A stretch of 64,000 nucleotides of DNA from Mycobacterium sp. 4858 (GTDB lineage Bacteria; Actinomycetota; Actinomycetes; Mycobacteriales; Mycobacteriaceae). The translations under genes and the position numbers were made by a program. Shown here piece after piece: positions 1-8,771 of this stretch. How positions within the stretch are numbered: the first letter of the stretch is position 1; every line of letters starts with the position of its first letter. Under the pieces are notes generated by a model. The model was not told the DNA's origin. It was given only the letters and a program-made list of their open reading frames with translations, and made no database searches. The stretch covers positions 992,001 through 1,056,000 of the forward strand of contig NZ_LT968776.1 in the NCBI RefSeq assembly GCF_900240975.1, written 5' to 3'.

Positions 1-329
1 CAGGTCGAGGAGTGGATCTCGGGGTCGTTCATCCAGTCCCACTGGCCGTGCATGACGTTGTGGCCGATCTCCATGTTCTCGATGATCTTGGCCACGCCCA
101 AGGTGACGGCCCCCGCCCACCACGCCGAGCGGCGGGAACTCGCGGCCAGCATCAGCCGGCCCGATACCTCCAGCGCGCGCTGCGCTGCGATGGTGCGGCG
201 AATGTAGCGGGCGTCCCGCTCGCCGCGAGAGTCTTCGATGTCCTGGCGGATGGCGTCCAGCTCAACGGCCAGGCTCTCGATGTCGGCGTCCGTCAGATGG
301 GCGAATACGTCGACGTCGGTGATCGCCAT
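1..329 (-). CDS. desA3: stearoyl-CoA delta-9 desaturase DesA3-like (5' part)
   Basis: First 109 codons of a minus-strand gene that runs off the left edge. The product matches the mycobacterial membrane fatty-acid desaturase DesA3, which inserts the delta-9 double bond into stearoyl-CoA to give oleoyl-CoA, using electrons from the reductase encoded just upstream. Visible are the N-terminus MAITDVDVFAHLTDADIE, a hydrophobic stretch near residues 68-80 and a first histidine box HNVMH at residues 90-94. The ATG at 329 follows a GGAAGGAAG ribosome site. The remaining histidine boxes and membrane segments are outside the window. The assignment rests on family recognition and on the neighbouring reductase. 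Confidence 0.9.
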   Translation of the reverse strand, partial: MAITDVDVFAHLTDADIESLAVELDAIRQDIEDSRGERDARYIRRTIAAQRALEVSGRLMLAASSRRSAWWAGAVTLGVAKIIENMEIGHNVMHGQWDWMNDPEIHSST

Positions 330-377
330 CGTCTTCCTTCCCTACGGTCGATGTTTCGGGTCGAAAACCAGATCCAG

Positions 378-413
378 ACCTACGCTATCGTAACCTACGA
401 ATCCGTAGGTTAC
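378..413. promoter_or_regulatory. three-half-site operator upstream of desA3
   Basis: Perfect inverted repeat GTAACCTACG (390-399) and CGTAGGTTAC (404-413) separated by AATC, with a third half site CCTACG at 379-384, 15 bp from the one at 394-399. It lies between the reductase stop and the desA3 start. The same arrangement occurs upstream of the reductase (1652-1681). A TetR-type repressor of desaturation is the simplest reading; the regulator is not identified here. Confidence 0.65.
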
Positions 414-426
414 CTGTGAGTAGCAC

Positions 427-1623
427 TTAGATGTCGAGCACACAATCGCCCGAGGCGGCAGACACGCACGTCTGAATCCGCGTCCCCGGGTCGTGCTCCG
501 CGCCGGTGCGCAAATCACGCACGTGGCCCTCCACGAGGCCGACCACGCACGACTGACATATACCCATCCGGCAGCCGAAGGGCATCTGCACGCCGGCGCC
601 CTCGCCGGCGTCCATCAACGACGTCGCGGCGTCGGCGGCGACGGCGCGACCGCTCCGGGCGAAGGTGACCGTGCCGCCGGCGCCCGCGGGCGCGGCCTTG
701 GACACGGCGAAGCGTTCCAGGTGCAGCCGGTCGCCGATGCCCGCCGCCGACCAGAGCTTCTCCGCCTGGGCCAACATGCCCTCCGGCCCGCAGGCCCAGG
801 TGTGGCGGTCGCGCCAGTCCGGCACCTCGCGGTCCAGCAGCGCAAGGTCGAGACGGCCCTGCGAGCGGGTCTCCCGAAGCGTGAGGCGATAGCCCGGATG
901 TTCGACGGCCAGCGCCGCCAGCTCGGCGCGAAACAGGACGTCGGACTCGGTGGGCGCGGAGTGCACGTGCGCGATGTCACCAATCTGGTTGCGGCGCACC
1001 AAGGTTCGCAGCATAGACATCACCGGCGTGATCCCCGATCCGGCAGTGAGGAACAGGATGGACGGCGGCGCCGGGTCGGGCAGCACGAAGTTGCCCTGCG
1101 GGGCGGCCAGCCGGACGATGGTTCCCCGCTCGACGCCCGCCACCAGGTGGGTGGACAGGAATCCTTCGGGCATCGCCTTGACGGTGATGGTCACGGTGCG
1201 CGCGGAGCCCGATCCGGACGTCTCGGCCGGGCTGGAGGTCAGCGAATACGACCGCCAGCGCCAGCGCCCGTCCATCAGCAGGCCGATCCCGATGTACTGG
1301 CCCGGCTGGTAGTCGAAGTTGAAGCCCCATCCCGGCTTGATCACCAGGGTCGCCGAATCCTCTGTCTCGCGGCGCACTTCGAGGATGCGGCCCCGCAGCT
1401 CGCGTGCCGACCACAGCGGGTTGGCCAGGTGCAGATAGTCGTCGGGCAACAGCGGCGTGGTGATGCGCGCGGCCAGCTTGCGCAGCGCGTGCCAGCCGGG
1501 GTGTCGCTCGGCACCCGCGACCACCGGCCGCTTGGTGTCGACGACGTTGCCCGCGATCGATGGGTTACGTCTGCCCAGGGGAAGCTCCTGCTCACGATGC
1601 TGCGTCTTGCTTGCACTCACCAT
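427..1623 (-). CDS. ferredoxin reductase-type oxidoreductase, DesA3 electron donor (Rv3230c-like)
   Basis: Flavoprotein of 398 aa that passes electrons from NADPH to the DesA3 desaturase. Domains in order: a variable N-terminus, an FAD-binding reductase domain with RSYS at about 124-127, an NAD(P)-binding domain with GSGITP at about 195-200, and a C-terminal plant-type [2Fe-2S] domain with cysteines near 351, 356, 359 and 386. The ATG at 1623 was chosen; a GTG at 1647 would add eight residues but reaches to the edge of the operator. Its gene precedes desA3 on the same strand, and both genes carry the same operator architecture, so they are probably co-regulated. Confidence 0.9.
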   Translation of the reverse strand: MVSASKTQHREQELPLGRRNPSIAGNVVDTKRPVVAGAERHPGWHALRKLAARITTPLLPDDYLHLANPLWSARELRGRILEVRRETEDSATLVIKPGWGFNFDYQPGQYIGIGLLMDGRWRWRSYSLTSSPAETSGSGSARTVTITVKAMPEGFLSTHLVAGVERGTIVRLAAPQGNFVLPDPAPPSILFLTAGSGITPVMSMLRTLVRRNQIGDIAHVHSAPTESDVLFRAELAALAVEHPGYRLTLRETRSQGRLDLALLDREVPDWRDRHTWACGPEGMLAQAEKLWSAAGIGDRLHLERFAVSKAAPAGAGGTVTFARSGRAVAADAATSLMDAGEGAGVQMPFGCRMGICQSCVVGLVEGHVRDLRTGAEHDPGTRIQTCVSAASGDCVLDI

Positions 1624-1649
1624 TGTGGTCGACTCTGTGGGCCTCACGA

Positions 1650-1682
1650 AACCTACGGTACCGTAACCTACGGTTGCGTAGC
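1650..1682. promoter_or_regulatory. three-half-site operator upstream of the reductase gene
   Basis: Half sites CCTACG at 1652-1657 and 1667-1672 (15 bp apart) and inverted CGTAG at 1677-1681, four bases after the second. Spacing is identical to the desA3 operator at 378-413. A 12-bp palindrome TACGGTACCGTA (1654-1665) is embedded. The block sits 30-60 bp upstream of the reductase start, a normal promoter/operator position. Confidence 0.6.
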
Positions 1683-1758
1683 CAGCGTTCGGTGGGCGCG
1701 ATCACATCACACCCTCGGGCCGGGCCCTGCCGATCGCCCGCCCTCGCGGTGGAGCAAC

Positions 1759-2748
1759 CTAGCCGGCCGCACTGGTGGCGAGCTTCAACGCCCGGACCAC
1801 GGCTTGGCGGGCAAGGTCGATCTTGAATGCGTTCTGGCTCAACGGTTGCGCACCGGACATGGCGGCTTCGGCGGCGGCACGGAACGCCTGCGGACCCGGC
1901 GCGTTCCCGACCAGCGTGGCCTCCGATTCGATCAACCGCCACGGCTTGGGCGCTACGCCGCCCAGTGCGATGGCCGCCGACGTGATGACGCCGTCGGACA
2001 GCGCGAGGCCGACCGCCACCGATACCAACGCGAACGCATAACTGTGCCGGTCCCGCACCTTGAGGTACCAGGATTTCGCCGCGTAGGGCGACGGCGGCAA
2101 TTCGACGCCGACGATCAATTCGGCGGGCTCGAGGGCGTTGTCGATCTCCGGTGTATCGCCGGGCAGGCGGAAGAACTCGCCGATCGGCACACGGCGCACG
2201 CCCCCGGGGCCCGCCACGTGCACAACGGCGTCGAGCACCGCCAAGGCCACCGCCATGTCGGAGGGGTTTGTGGCCACGCACCGCGGCCCCGCGCCGAGAA
2301 CGGCGTGCTCCCGGTTGAAGCCGTCCAGTGCTGCGCAGCCCGAACCGGGTGCGCGCTTGTTGCACTTCGCGAAGTCGGTGTCCATGAAGTAAGGGCAGCG
2401 GGTGCGCTGCAGCAGGTTGCCGCCCGCGGTCGCCATGTTGCGTAGCTGGGTGGTCGCGCCGCTCAGAATCGCGTGGGAGAGAACGGGATAGCGGGTTCGG
2501 ATCAGCGTGTGGTTGGCGAGCGCGCTGTTGGTGACGCCCGCCTCGATGTACACCCCATCCGACTCGGTCGCCGTCACCGAGGTCAGGCCGAGTCGGCCGA
2601 TATCGATCAGCGCCGACGGCTGGACGACGCCATATTTCATCAGGTCAACGAGATTGGTACCGCCCGCGAGATACACGCCCCCCGTCTGGACCGCCGCGGT
2701 GATCGCGTCGGCCACCGAGGTGGCGCGCTGATAGGCGAACGTCTTCAC
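1759..2748 (-). CDS. molybdenum hydroxylase FAD subunit (PaoB/YagS-like, with extra Fe-S cysteines)
   Basis: Medium, FAD-binding subunit (329 aa) of a three-subunit xanthine dehydrogenase/aldehyde oxidoreductase. The FAD motif AGGTNLVD is at about 28-35 and TAGGNLLQRTRCPYF at about 107-121. Four cysteines at 118, 129, 138 and 157 lie in the loop that in E. coli PaoB and related enzymes holds an additional [4Fe-4S] cluster. The GTG start at 2748 overlaps the stop of the [2Fe-2S] subunit gene by 4 bp (GTGA), indicating translational coupling. The three genes form one operon in the order Mo, 2Fe-2S, FAD. The substrate cannot be read from sequence; aromatic aldehydes are likely by analogy with PaoABC. 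Confidence 0.85.
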   Translation of the reverse strand: MKTFAYQRATSVADAITAAVQTGGVYLAGGTNLVDLMKYGVVQPSALIDIGRLGLTSVTATESDGVYIEAGVTNSALANHTLIRTRYPVLSHAILSGATTQLRNMATAGGNLLQRTRCPYFMDTDFAKCNKRAPGSGCAALDGFNREHAVLGAGPRCVATNPSDMAVALAVLDAVVHVAGPGGVRRVPIGEFFRLPGDTPEIDNALEPAELIVGVELPPSPYAAKSWYLKVRDRHSYAFALVSVAVGLALSDGVITSAAIALGGVAPKPWRLIESEATLVGNAPGPQAFRAAAEAAMSGAQPLSQNAFKIDLARQAVVRALKLATSAAG

Positions 2749-3290
2749 TGTGGCCTCGCCTCGGCAACCGCCGCGATCGCGTCGACGATGTTGGCGTATG
2801 CCCCGCACCGGCAGATGTTTCCGGCCATGCGTTCCTTGATCTCGTTCTCCGTCAGCGGGATCGAACCGTTCAGCGCCGCCTGGCGGTCACCTTCGAAGGA
2901 AGCCATGGACAGATCGCCGCGAGCGTGTTCGCGCAGCATCGCACGCGCCGACGAAATCTGGCCCGCGGTGCAGTAGCCGCACTGAAAACCGTCGTGCTCG
3001 AGGAACGCTTCCTGAAGCGGATCCAGATCGTCGCCGTCGGCGACGCCCTCGATGGTCAGGACTTCCGCGCCATCGATCGACACGGCCAGCGACAGGCAAC
3101 TGAGCACCCGCTCCCCGCGCACGGTCACCGTGCAAGCGCCACACAGCCCGTGATCGCAACCCTTCTTGGTGCCGGTCAATCCCAAGCGCTCTCGCAGCAG
3201 GTCGAGCAGTGTGGTGCGGACGTCCACGAGTACCCGATGCGTCGTACCGTTGACGCCCAGCGCGATCTCGCATTCGGCAGCTGCCTCCAT
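2745..3290 (-). CDS. molybdenum hydroxylase [2Fe-2S] subunit (PaoA/YagT-like)
   Basis: Small electron-transfer subunit of 181 aa. An N-terminal plant-type [2Fe-2S] cluster is seen as CDHGLCGACTVTV with a fourth cysteine in LSCLSLA. A second, helical [2Fe-2S] domain has the paired motifs QCGYCTAGQ and NICRCGAY. No twin-arginine signal is visible at the chosen ATG (3290), so the enzyme is probably cytoplasmic, unlike E. coli PaoABC. The ATG overlaps the stop of the upstream Mo-subunit gene by one base (TGATG). A longer reading upstream is out of keeping with the family. Confidence 0.9.
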   Translation of the reverse strand: MEAAAECEIALGVNGTTHRVLVDVRTTLLDLLRERLGLTGTKKGCDHGLCGACTVTVRGERVLSCLSLAVSIDGAEVLTIEGVADGDDLDPLQEAFLEHDGFQCGYCTAGQISSARAMLREHARGDLSMASFEGDRQAALNGSIPLTENEIKERMAGNICRCGAYANIVDAIAAVAEARPQ

Positions 3291-5590
3291 CAGCCGTTCC
3301 CCTCCGGCGTCGCAAACGGTGTCATGAGATGTTCGACGGTGATCGGCAGCTCGCGCAACCTGCGGCCGGTGGCGTGAAAGATGGCGTTGGCGATGGCCGC
3401 CGGGACACCGCACACCCCGATCTCCCCGATCCCGCGAACGCCGAGTGGATCCAACCCGAAATCGGGGGTGTCCACGAAGGAGACGTCGAAGTCGGGACGG
3501 TCGGCATGGGTGGGCACGTAATACTCCCCGATCAACTGTGCGGTGGCCGCGTCGTACGGGACCTGCTCCATCAGCGCCATGCCCAAGCCGAACGTGATGC
3601 CGCCCATCACCTGACTGCGCGCGAGTTTCGGGTTGAGGACGCGGCCGCAGTCCAGCACGGCGACCCAGCGTGTCACGGTCGCGCGGCCGATCTGCTCGTC
3701 GACTTCGACTTCACAGAAATGCGCACCGAAGGACTGCGAGATCGCGTCGCGTTGATCGCCCGCGTCGGCGGACATGTTGAAGCTCAGCTCTGTTCGGTAG
3801 CGCTCGGCCCCGCGGTCGAGCAACCCCGTCACCGGGATCCGCGGGTTGCCGCCGGGGCCCACCACGTCGCCGTCGGCGACGGTGAGCCGGTCCGGCGCCA
3901 AGCCGTGGAAAGGGGTCCCTTCGTCGTCGCTGACCAGCCTGAGCAGCCGTCGCTTCCATTCCGCCGCCGCCGCGAACACCGCCGAGCCGACCGTTGCGGT
4001 GGTCTGGGAGGCGCCGCTATACGGCGCATCGGGATAATCCGAGTCTCCGGAGGCAAACCTCAACTGCGACAACGGCAGTCCGCACGCGTCGGCGGCAACC
4101 TGGCTCATCGCCGTGCGCACCCCGGTGCCGAGCTCGTGGGTCGCCGAGGCGAAGCGCACCAGCCCGTCCGCTGTGGTGGCCACGCTGCAGGAGGCCGGCA
4201 TCCGCCGACCAGGGTAGGTCGCGGTGGCCATTCCCCAGCCGATCTGTATTCCCCGATCCGACAACGAGCGGGGCGCCAATGGCCTTTTGTCCCAACCGAA
4301 TCGCTCGGCGCCCAGGGTGTAGCAGTCCCGTAGGTGCTCACCGGACCAGCGCTTCCCGCTGGGCTGGTCGAAGTCCACGTGGTTGCGGATGCGGAGCGAC
4401 AGCGGGTCCACCCCCAGCTCGTAGGCCAGTTCGTCCATGGCCGACTCCAGGGCGAACAAGCCGGGCGCCTCCCCCGGCCCGCGCATGAAGCACGGCGTGG
4501 GCGCGTTGATGCGCGCGACCCGGTGCGAGACGACCAGCCGGGGCGAGTGATACAAGAACCTGCTCGACAGCCCCGTCGGCTCGCAGAAGTGGGCCACGGT
4601 GGATGTCTCGGTGACGGTGTGATGTTCGGTGCTGCCCAGCAGTCCGCTGTCCGCGGCAACGAGCGTCACCCGCTGCTCGGTGCGCGGCCGGTGCCCGGTC
4701 GAGGAGAACATCTGGTTGCGGCTCAGGACGAGCTTGACCGGCCTACCGACCGCGCGGGCCGCGACGGCGACCAGCACCACGTGCATCCACAGAAAGCTCT
4801 TCGACCCGAACGCCCCACCGACCAGCGGTGCGATCACCCGGACATTCGCCTCGGGTATGCCCAGGTACCCGGCGAGCACGGACCGCTCCCCGGTGATCCA
4901 GCGGGTGGTGTCGTGGACGGTGAGCCGGTCACCCTCCCAGGCGGCGATGGTCGAGGACAATTCGATGGGATAGTGCGCGTTACGCGGTGTCGCGTAGTGG
5001 GAGTCGATCCGGTGCGGCAGGGGCGGCTCATCAGGTGCACCGCGGCGGTCCTGCAGCTTCTCCTCCTCCAGCTTCACGAAGTGGTCGGGCAGGTAACTCC
5101 CGTACCGAATCCGGCCGTCCTGTTCGTCGGGTGGCTGCGGCCGGGTCAGCGTCTCGGCGGCGCTCAGCGTCGCCGGGCGGTGCTCGTAGTGCAGATCGAA
5201 AAGTGACGCCGCATACGTCGCGCGCTCCGGCGAGTCCGCAACCACGAGCGCCATGTGCTGCCCGACGTGGTGAACCGTCAGGTCCGACAGCGGGGGCCGC
5301 CGCTCGATGGGCACGTCGAACGTGAGGTCCTGTGGAAGCGTGTGCAGTGGAGGGCAATTCAGTGGCGTCAGCACGTACAGGACACCCGGTGCCGCCGCGG
5401 CGCGGTCGGCGCCGGCGAGCAGTGACTCGACGGTGACCGCCCCCCGCGGGATCTGCGACTGCACGAGGGCCGCGTGCGCGACGGAATCGACGACCGTATC
5501 GGCGGTGTAGCGGGCACGCCCGGGGACCTTGGCACGACCCTCGACGCGGTCGATGGACAGGCCGACCTGTCGCGCTGGTGGCTGCGTCAT
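3290..5590 (-). CDS. molybdenum hydroxylase molybdopterin-binding large subunit (xanthine dehydrogenase/aldehyde oxidase family)
   Basis: Catalytic subunit of 766 aa that binds molybdopterin cytosine dinucleotide. Visible are the N-terminal IDRVEGRAKVPGRARYTAD region, cofactor loops GGAFGSK and MRGPGEAPGLFALESAMDE, and the C-terminal RGIGEIGVCGVPAAIANAI segment, whose Glu is the family's catalytic base. Length fits YagR-type subunits. It is the first gene of the three-gene operon; the ATG at 5590 begins MTQPPARQ. Maturation would need a MocA/XdhC-type protein encoded elsewhere; none is in the window. The operon separates two genes that are adjacent in M. tuberculosis, so it is an insertion relative to that order. 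Confidence 0.9.
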   Translation of the reverse strand: MTQPPARQVGLSIDRVEGRAKVPGRARYTADTVVDSVAHAALVQSQIPRGAVTVESLLAGADRAAAAPGVLYVLTPLNCPPLHTLPQDLTFDVPIERRPPLSDLTVHHVGQHMALVVADSPERATYAASLFDLHYEHRPATLSAAETLTRPQPPDEQDGRIRYGSYLPDHFVKLEEEKLQDRRGAPDEPPLPHRIDSHYATPRNAHYPIELSSTIAAWEGDRLTVHDTTRWITGERSVLAGYLGIPEANVRVIAPLVGGAFGSKSFLWMHVVLVAVAARAVGRPVKLVLSRNQMFSSTGHRPRTEQRVTLVAADSGLLGSTEHHTVTETSTVAHFCEPTGLSSRFLYHSPRLVVSHRVARINAPTPCFMRGPGEAPGLFALESAMDELAYELGVDPLSLRIRNHVDFDQPSGKRWSGEHLRDCYTLGAERFGWDKRPLAPRSLSDRGIQIGWGMATATYPGRRMPASCSVATTADGLVRFASATHELGTGVRTAMSQVAADACGLPLSQLRFASGDSDYPDAPYSGASQTTATVGSAVFAAAAEWKRRLLRLVSDDEGTPFHGLAPDRLTVADGDVVGPGGNPRIPVTGLLDRGAERYRTELSFNMSADAGDQRDAISQSFGAHFCEVEVDEQIGRATVTRWVAVLDCGRVLNPKLARSQVMGGITFGLGMALMEQVPYDAATAQLIGEYYVPTHADRPDFDVSFVDTPDFGLDPLGVRGIGEIGVCGVPAAIANAIFHATGRRLRELPITVEHLMTPFATPEGNG

Positions 5591-5707
5591 CGAGGCGATG
5601 CGGCGTCGCACGAGTTGGGACGCCGGGCATGTCGCGGCAATGACCCCTGGTTCATGGCTGCATGTTAGGCCCAGAGACGCGACGCCGCCGGGTCCGCATG
5701 CGCGGCC

Positions 5708-6214
5708 CTACAGCAGCTCGAGCAGGAACGGCAGCTCCTGGTTGGCGTACCACGCCAAGTCGTGGTCCTGCGCGTCGCCGACGATCAACTCGGCATCCTC
5801 GTCACCCAGGTCGGCGGCGTCGATCGCCTCGATCGCCTTCGTCACCGCCGGCTCGGCGCCCGCGTTGTCGACGTACGCGGCGATCACGTCTGCAAGCGCG
5901 ACCGGCCCGCCGAGCCGCACCACCGCGTCGTCGAGGTCCGGCCGGTAGCTGACGTCGCCGACCTCGGCGGCCAGCACCGCGCGCCGCGGCGGCAGGGACC
6001 CGCTGGCGCCCGCGTCATCGGCCAACAGGCGCAGCGAAGCCAGCGCCGCCTCACGCAGCGCGACCTCGGCGAGCTCGTCGTCGTCGCCCTCGGCGTACGC
6101 CTCACGCAGGGCCGGTGTCAGCGCGAATGCGGTGCCGTTGACGGGCCGTACCGAGCCGTCGGCGACGAGCCGCTGCAACATCGCCAGCGTGGCCGGAATG
6201 TAGACGAGCGTCAT
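5708..6214 (-). CDS. conserved hypothetical protein (Rv3231c-like)
   Basis: Small acidic protein of 168 aa with no signal peptide or membrane segment that I can see. It opens MTLVYIPATLAMLQRLVADG and ends AWYANQELPFLLELL. It corresponds by position and sequence character to Rv3231c, next to the polyphosphate kinase gene. No catalytic motif is evident and the function is unknown. The ATG at 6214 was preferred to a longer start because the extra residues would fall in a repeat element (6223-6267). Confidence 0.8.
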   Translation of the reverse strand: MTLVYIPATLAMLQRLVADGSVRPVNGTAFALTPALREAYAEGDDDELAEVALREAALASLRLLADDAGASGSLPPRRAVLAAEVGDVSYRPDLDDAVVRLGGPVALADVIAAYVDNAGAEPAVTKAIEAIDAADLGDEDAELIVGDAQDHDLAWYANQELPFLLELL

Positions 6215-6222
6215 AGTGACAT

Positions 6223-6267
6223 CTGCCGACCCGCTTCGACCGGCCCCGCCGCTCTCGCGATCGTCAC
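6223..6267 (-). repeat. 45-bp dispersed hairpin element, copy 1 (3' end of ppk2)
   Basis: Read on the minus strand it begins GTGACGATCGCGAG and ends GGGTCGGCAG. It aligns without gaps to the copies at 16590-16634 and 28489-28533 (37 of 45 positions match the latter). The apical stem CGGC-GGG-GCCG is kept. It starts within the ppk2 stop codon and is in the sense orientation of that gene. This is the most diverged of the three copies. Confidence 0.65.
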
Positions 6268-7124
6268 GAATCCCCAATCAGTGTGGCCGCGTAGTCGTCG
6301 ACGTATTTGGACAGCTCGCGCGGCGGGCGCCGGTAGTTGCCGCTCACCACCGGCGTCTTTGGCAGTTTGACGCGCGGCCGCTCGACGTCGTGATACGGGA
6401 TCGTAGACAGCAGGTGCGCCATCATATTCAGGCGCGCGTGCTTTTTGATGTCCGATTCCACCACATACCAAGGGCTGACCGGGGTATCGGTGTGCACCAT
6501 CATCTCATCCTTGGCGCGTGAATAATCCTCCCGCTTGTACAGCGATTCGGTGTCCATCGGGCTCAGTTTCCATTGCCGCACAGGGTCGTTCAGCCGGGCC
6601 TTGAACCGCCGGAGCTGCTCGCCCTCCGAAACCGAAAACCAGTATTTGCGCAGCAGAATCCCGTCGTCGATGAGCATCTGCTCGAAGATCGGGGTCTGCC
6701 GCAAAAACAGCGCATGCTCTTGGGGCGTGCAGAATCCCATGACCTTCTCCACGCCGGCGCGGTTGTACCACGACCGATCGAACAACACGATCTCCCCTTT
6801 GGCGGGAAGGTGGGCGATGTAGCGCTGGTAATACCACTGGCCGCGTTCCCGGTCCGTCGGCGAGGGCAGCGCCGCGATGCGGGCGACGCGCGGATTGAGG
6901 TATTCGGTGATTCGTTTGATGGTGCCGCCCTTGCCCGCCCCGTCGCGGCCTTCGAAAACGACCACCAGGCGCTGGCCGGTATGGCGCACCCACTCTTGCA
7001 GCCTCACGAATTCGGTTTGCAACCGGAATAATTCGGCTTGGTATACCTCGTCGGAAATCCTGGGCGCGTTCGGCGCAGTTGATTTCGCCGCCTTCGCCTT
7101 GGCGCTCTTCGTCGCGGTGCTCAC
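6264..7124 (-). CDS. ppk2: polyphosphate kinase 2 (PPK2 family, Rv3232c-like)
   Basis: Single-domain PPK2 of 286 aa. The family uses inorganic polyphosphate to phosphorylate nucleoside diphosphates, mainly GDP to GTP in mycobacteria, and so links polyphosphate stores to nucleotide supply. Walker A is GRDGAGKGG at about 59-67; the Walker B/lid region is FDRSWYNRAGVEKVMGF. A lysine- and alanine-rich N-terminal tail (about 20 residues) precedes the domain. The length is typical for the family. The 3' end overlaps a 45-bp hairpin repeat that includes the stop codon and may shape the transcript end. Confidence 0.92.
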   Translation of the reverse strand: MSTATKSAKAKAAKSTAPNAPRISDEVYQAELFRLQTEFVRLQEWVRHTGQRLVVVFEGRDGAGKGGTIKRITEYLNPRVARIAALPSPTDRERGQWYYQRYIAHLPAKGEIVLFDRSWYNRAGVEKVMGFCTPQEHALFLRQTPIFEQMLIDDGILLRKYWFSVSEGEQLRRFKARLNDPVRQWKLSPMDTESLYKREDYSRAKDEMMVHTDTPVSPWYVVESDIKKHARLNMMAHLLSTIPYHDVERPRVKLPKTPVVSGNYRRPPRELSKYVDDYAATLIGDS

Positions 7125-7168
7125 ATCAACGAATGATAGAACCGGCCATCGCTTTTCACTGTGACCAA

Positions 7169-8587
7169 TTACCGGGAAGCCTCCAGCAATTCCTCGAGCG
7201 ACTGGCTCAGCAGGCCGGGCAGCAGCTCGACGTCGCTCATCGCCTCGCGGTCGGCGTTGATGCCGAAATACAGCATGCCGTTGTAGGACGTCACGCTGAT
7301 GGCCAGCGCCTGGTTGTGCAGCAGGGGCGGGACGGCGTAGGTCTCCAGCAGCTTGGTGCCCGCGATGTACATCTGCGACTGGGCCCCGGGCGCATTGGTG
7401 ATCAGCAGGTTGAACGTCCGCCTGGAGAAGCTCGGGAAACTGGTGGCGACCCGGATGCCCATGGCGTGCAGCGTGGGCGGCGCGAATCCCGACAGGGTGA
7501 CGATGGTCCTGGCGTCCACCAGGCGCGCGGCCGTCGGGTTCGACTCGGTGGCGTGCGCGATCTGCGACAGCCGCACCACCGGGTTGGGCTCCCCCACCGG
7601 CAGGTCCACCAGGAACGGCATCACCTGGCCGATAGCCTGGCCGGGTCCGCTCGCATCGAGCTGGCCTTCGGCGTAGATGGACAGGGGCGCCATCGCGCGC
7701 ACGGTGGCGGTCGCCGACACCGCCACCCCCCGTGACATCAGCCAGTTGCCCAGGGCGCCGGCGATCACCGCGAGCACCACATCGTTGACGTCGCAGTCGT
7801 AGCGCGCGCGCACGGTGCGGTAGTCCTCCAGGTTGCAGCTCGCGACCGTGAACCGCCGGTGGCGCGACACGTTGGCGTTCAGCGGGCTGCTCGGCGCGGT
7901 GCCGCGCGCCACGGTCCGCGCGAAATCGACGACCCGGCGACCCGCGGCCAGCAGTTCACCAGGGTTGGTCACCAACCCGCCGATGGTCGACCCGACGGCC
8001 TGCAGCTGGGTGGTCGGCCCCACGAACCAGTCGCCGACGGCCCCGAAGATCAGCCGCGCGTTGCCCGGGTCGCGTTCCGGGACCCAGATGTCCTCAGGCA
8101 GGGCCGGGGGGCGTTTGGTGCGATCGGCGATGACGTGGTTGATCTCCAGCGCCGCCATGCCGTTGATCAAGGCTTGATGCGACTTGGTGTAGAGGGCGAC
8201 CCGGTTCTTGGACAGGCCCTCGACCAGATACATCTCCCACAGCGGCCGCGACTTGTCCAGCGGCCGGGCGGCCAGGCGGGCGACCAGCTCCTGCAGCTGT
8301 TCGTCGCTGCCCGGGGAGGGCAGCGCGGAGCGCCGCACGTGGTAGGTGATGTCGAAGTCGGCGTCGTCGATCCACACGGGCCGGGCCGAGCCCACCCGCA
8401 CCTCACGGACCTTCTGCCGGTAGCGCGGGATCTGCGGCAACCGCCGTTCGACCGTGGACAGCAGCGTCTCGTAGCTCAATCCCGCGCGCGGGCGGCGCAG
8501 GATCGACAGCGATCCGACGTACATCGGGGTGGCCGTGTTCTCCAGCCGGAAAAACGCCGCGTCCGCCGGGGACAACCGGGTCACCAT
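7169..8587 (-). CDS. wax ester synthase/diacylglycerol acyltransferase family protein, degenerate active-site motif
   Basis: 472-aa member of the WS/DGAT family, which esterifies acyl-CoA to diacylglycerol or alcohols for storage lipid. The start is the ATG at 8587, after a strong GAGGAGGA site. The family's catalytic HHxxxDG is here HQALING (His137, Gln138, Asn142, Gly143), so the second histidine, normally the base, and the aspartate are both changed. Later motifs are present (NDVVLAVIAGAL; NLLITNAPG). As I recall, M. tuberculosis has this locus split into Rv3233c and Rv3234c (tgs3); here it is one intact frame. Activity is doubtful, or the protein may have a different role. Confidence 0.88.
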   Translation of the reverse strand: MVTRLSPADAAFFRLENTATPMYVGSLSILRRPRAGLSYETLLSTVERRLPQIPRYRQKVREVRVGSARPVWIDDADFDITYHVRRSALPSPGSDEQLQELVARLAARPLDKSRPLWEMYLVEGLSKNRVALYTKSHQALINGMAALEINHVIADRTKRPPALPEDIWVPERDPGNARLIFGAVGDWFVGPTTQLQAVGSTIGGLVTNPGELLAAGRRVVDFARTVARGTAPSSPLNANVSRHRRFTVASCNLEDYRTVRARYDCDVNDVVLAVIAGALGNWLMSRGVAVSATATVRAMAPLSIYAEGQLDASGPGQAIGQVMPFLVDLPVGEPNPVVRLSQIAHATESNPTAARLVDARTIVTLSGFAPPTLHAMGIRVATSFPSFSRRTFNLLITNAPGAQSQMYIAGTKLLETYAVPPLLHNQALAISVTSYNGMLYFGINADREAMSDVELLPGLLSQSLEELLEASR

Positions 8588-8771
8588 GCGAGCCGTCCTC
8601 CTCGTCGAATCATCGCCGGCGTCGCTACACGAGATTTCCCGCCCACGGTAATCGGCTGGGCGGGGCCGGGCCGAGCGCGGGTACGCGCGCGCCCGAGTTG
8701 TGCCATGATGACCACTGCCTGCCACTCTCCAGCGGGCTTCCGGTCCCGGCCGATGAGTTGGAGAGTGCGCG

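Noticed and set aside
493..2445. Very long plus-strand open frame (650 codons) across the reductase and FAD-subunit genes
   Set aside because: Antisense to two well-recognised genes, arginine/histidine/glutamine-rich with no domain; an artefact of high GC at third positions.
7169..8587. Frameshift splitting the WS/DGAT gene as in M. tuberculosis
   Set aside because: The frame is continuous here from start to stop with no internal break.
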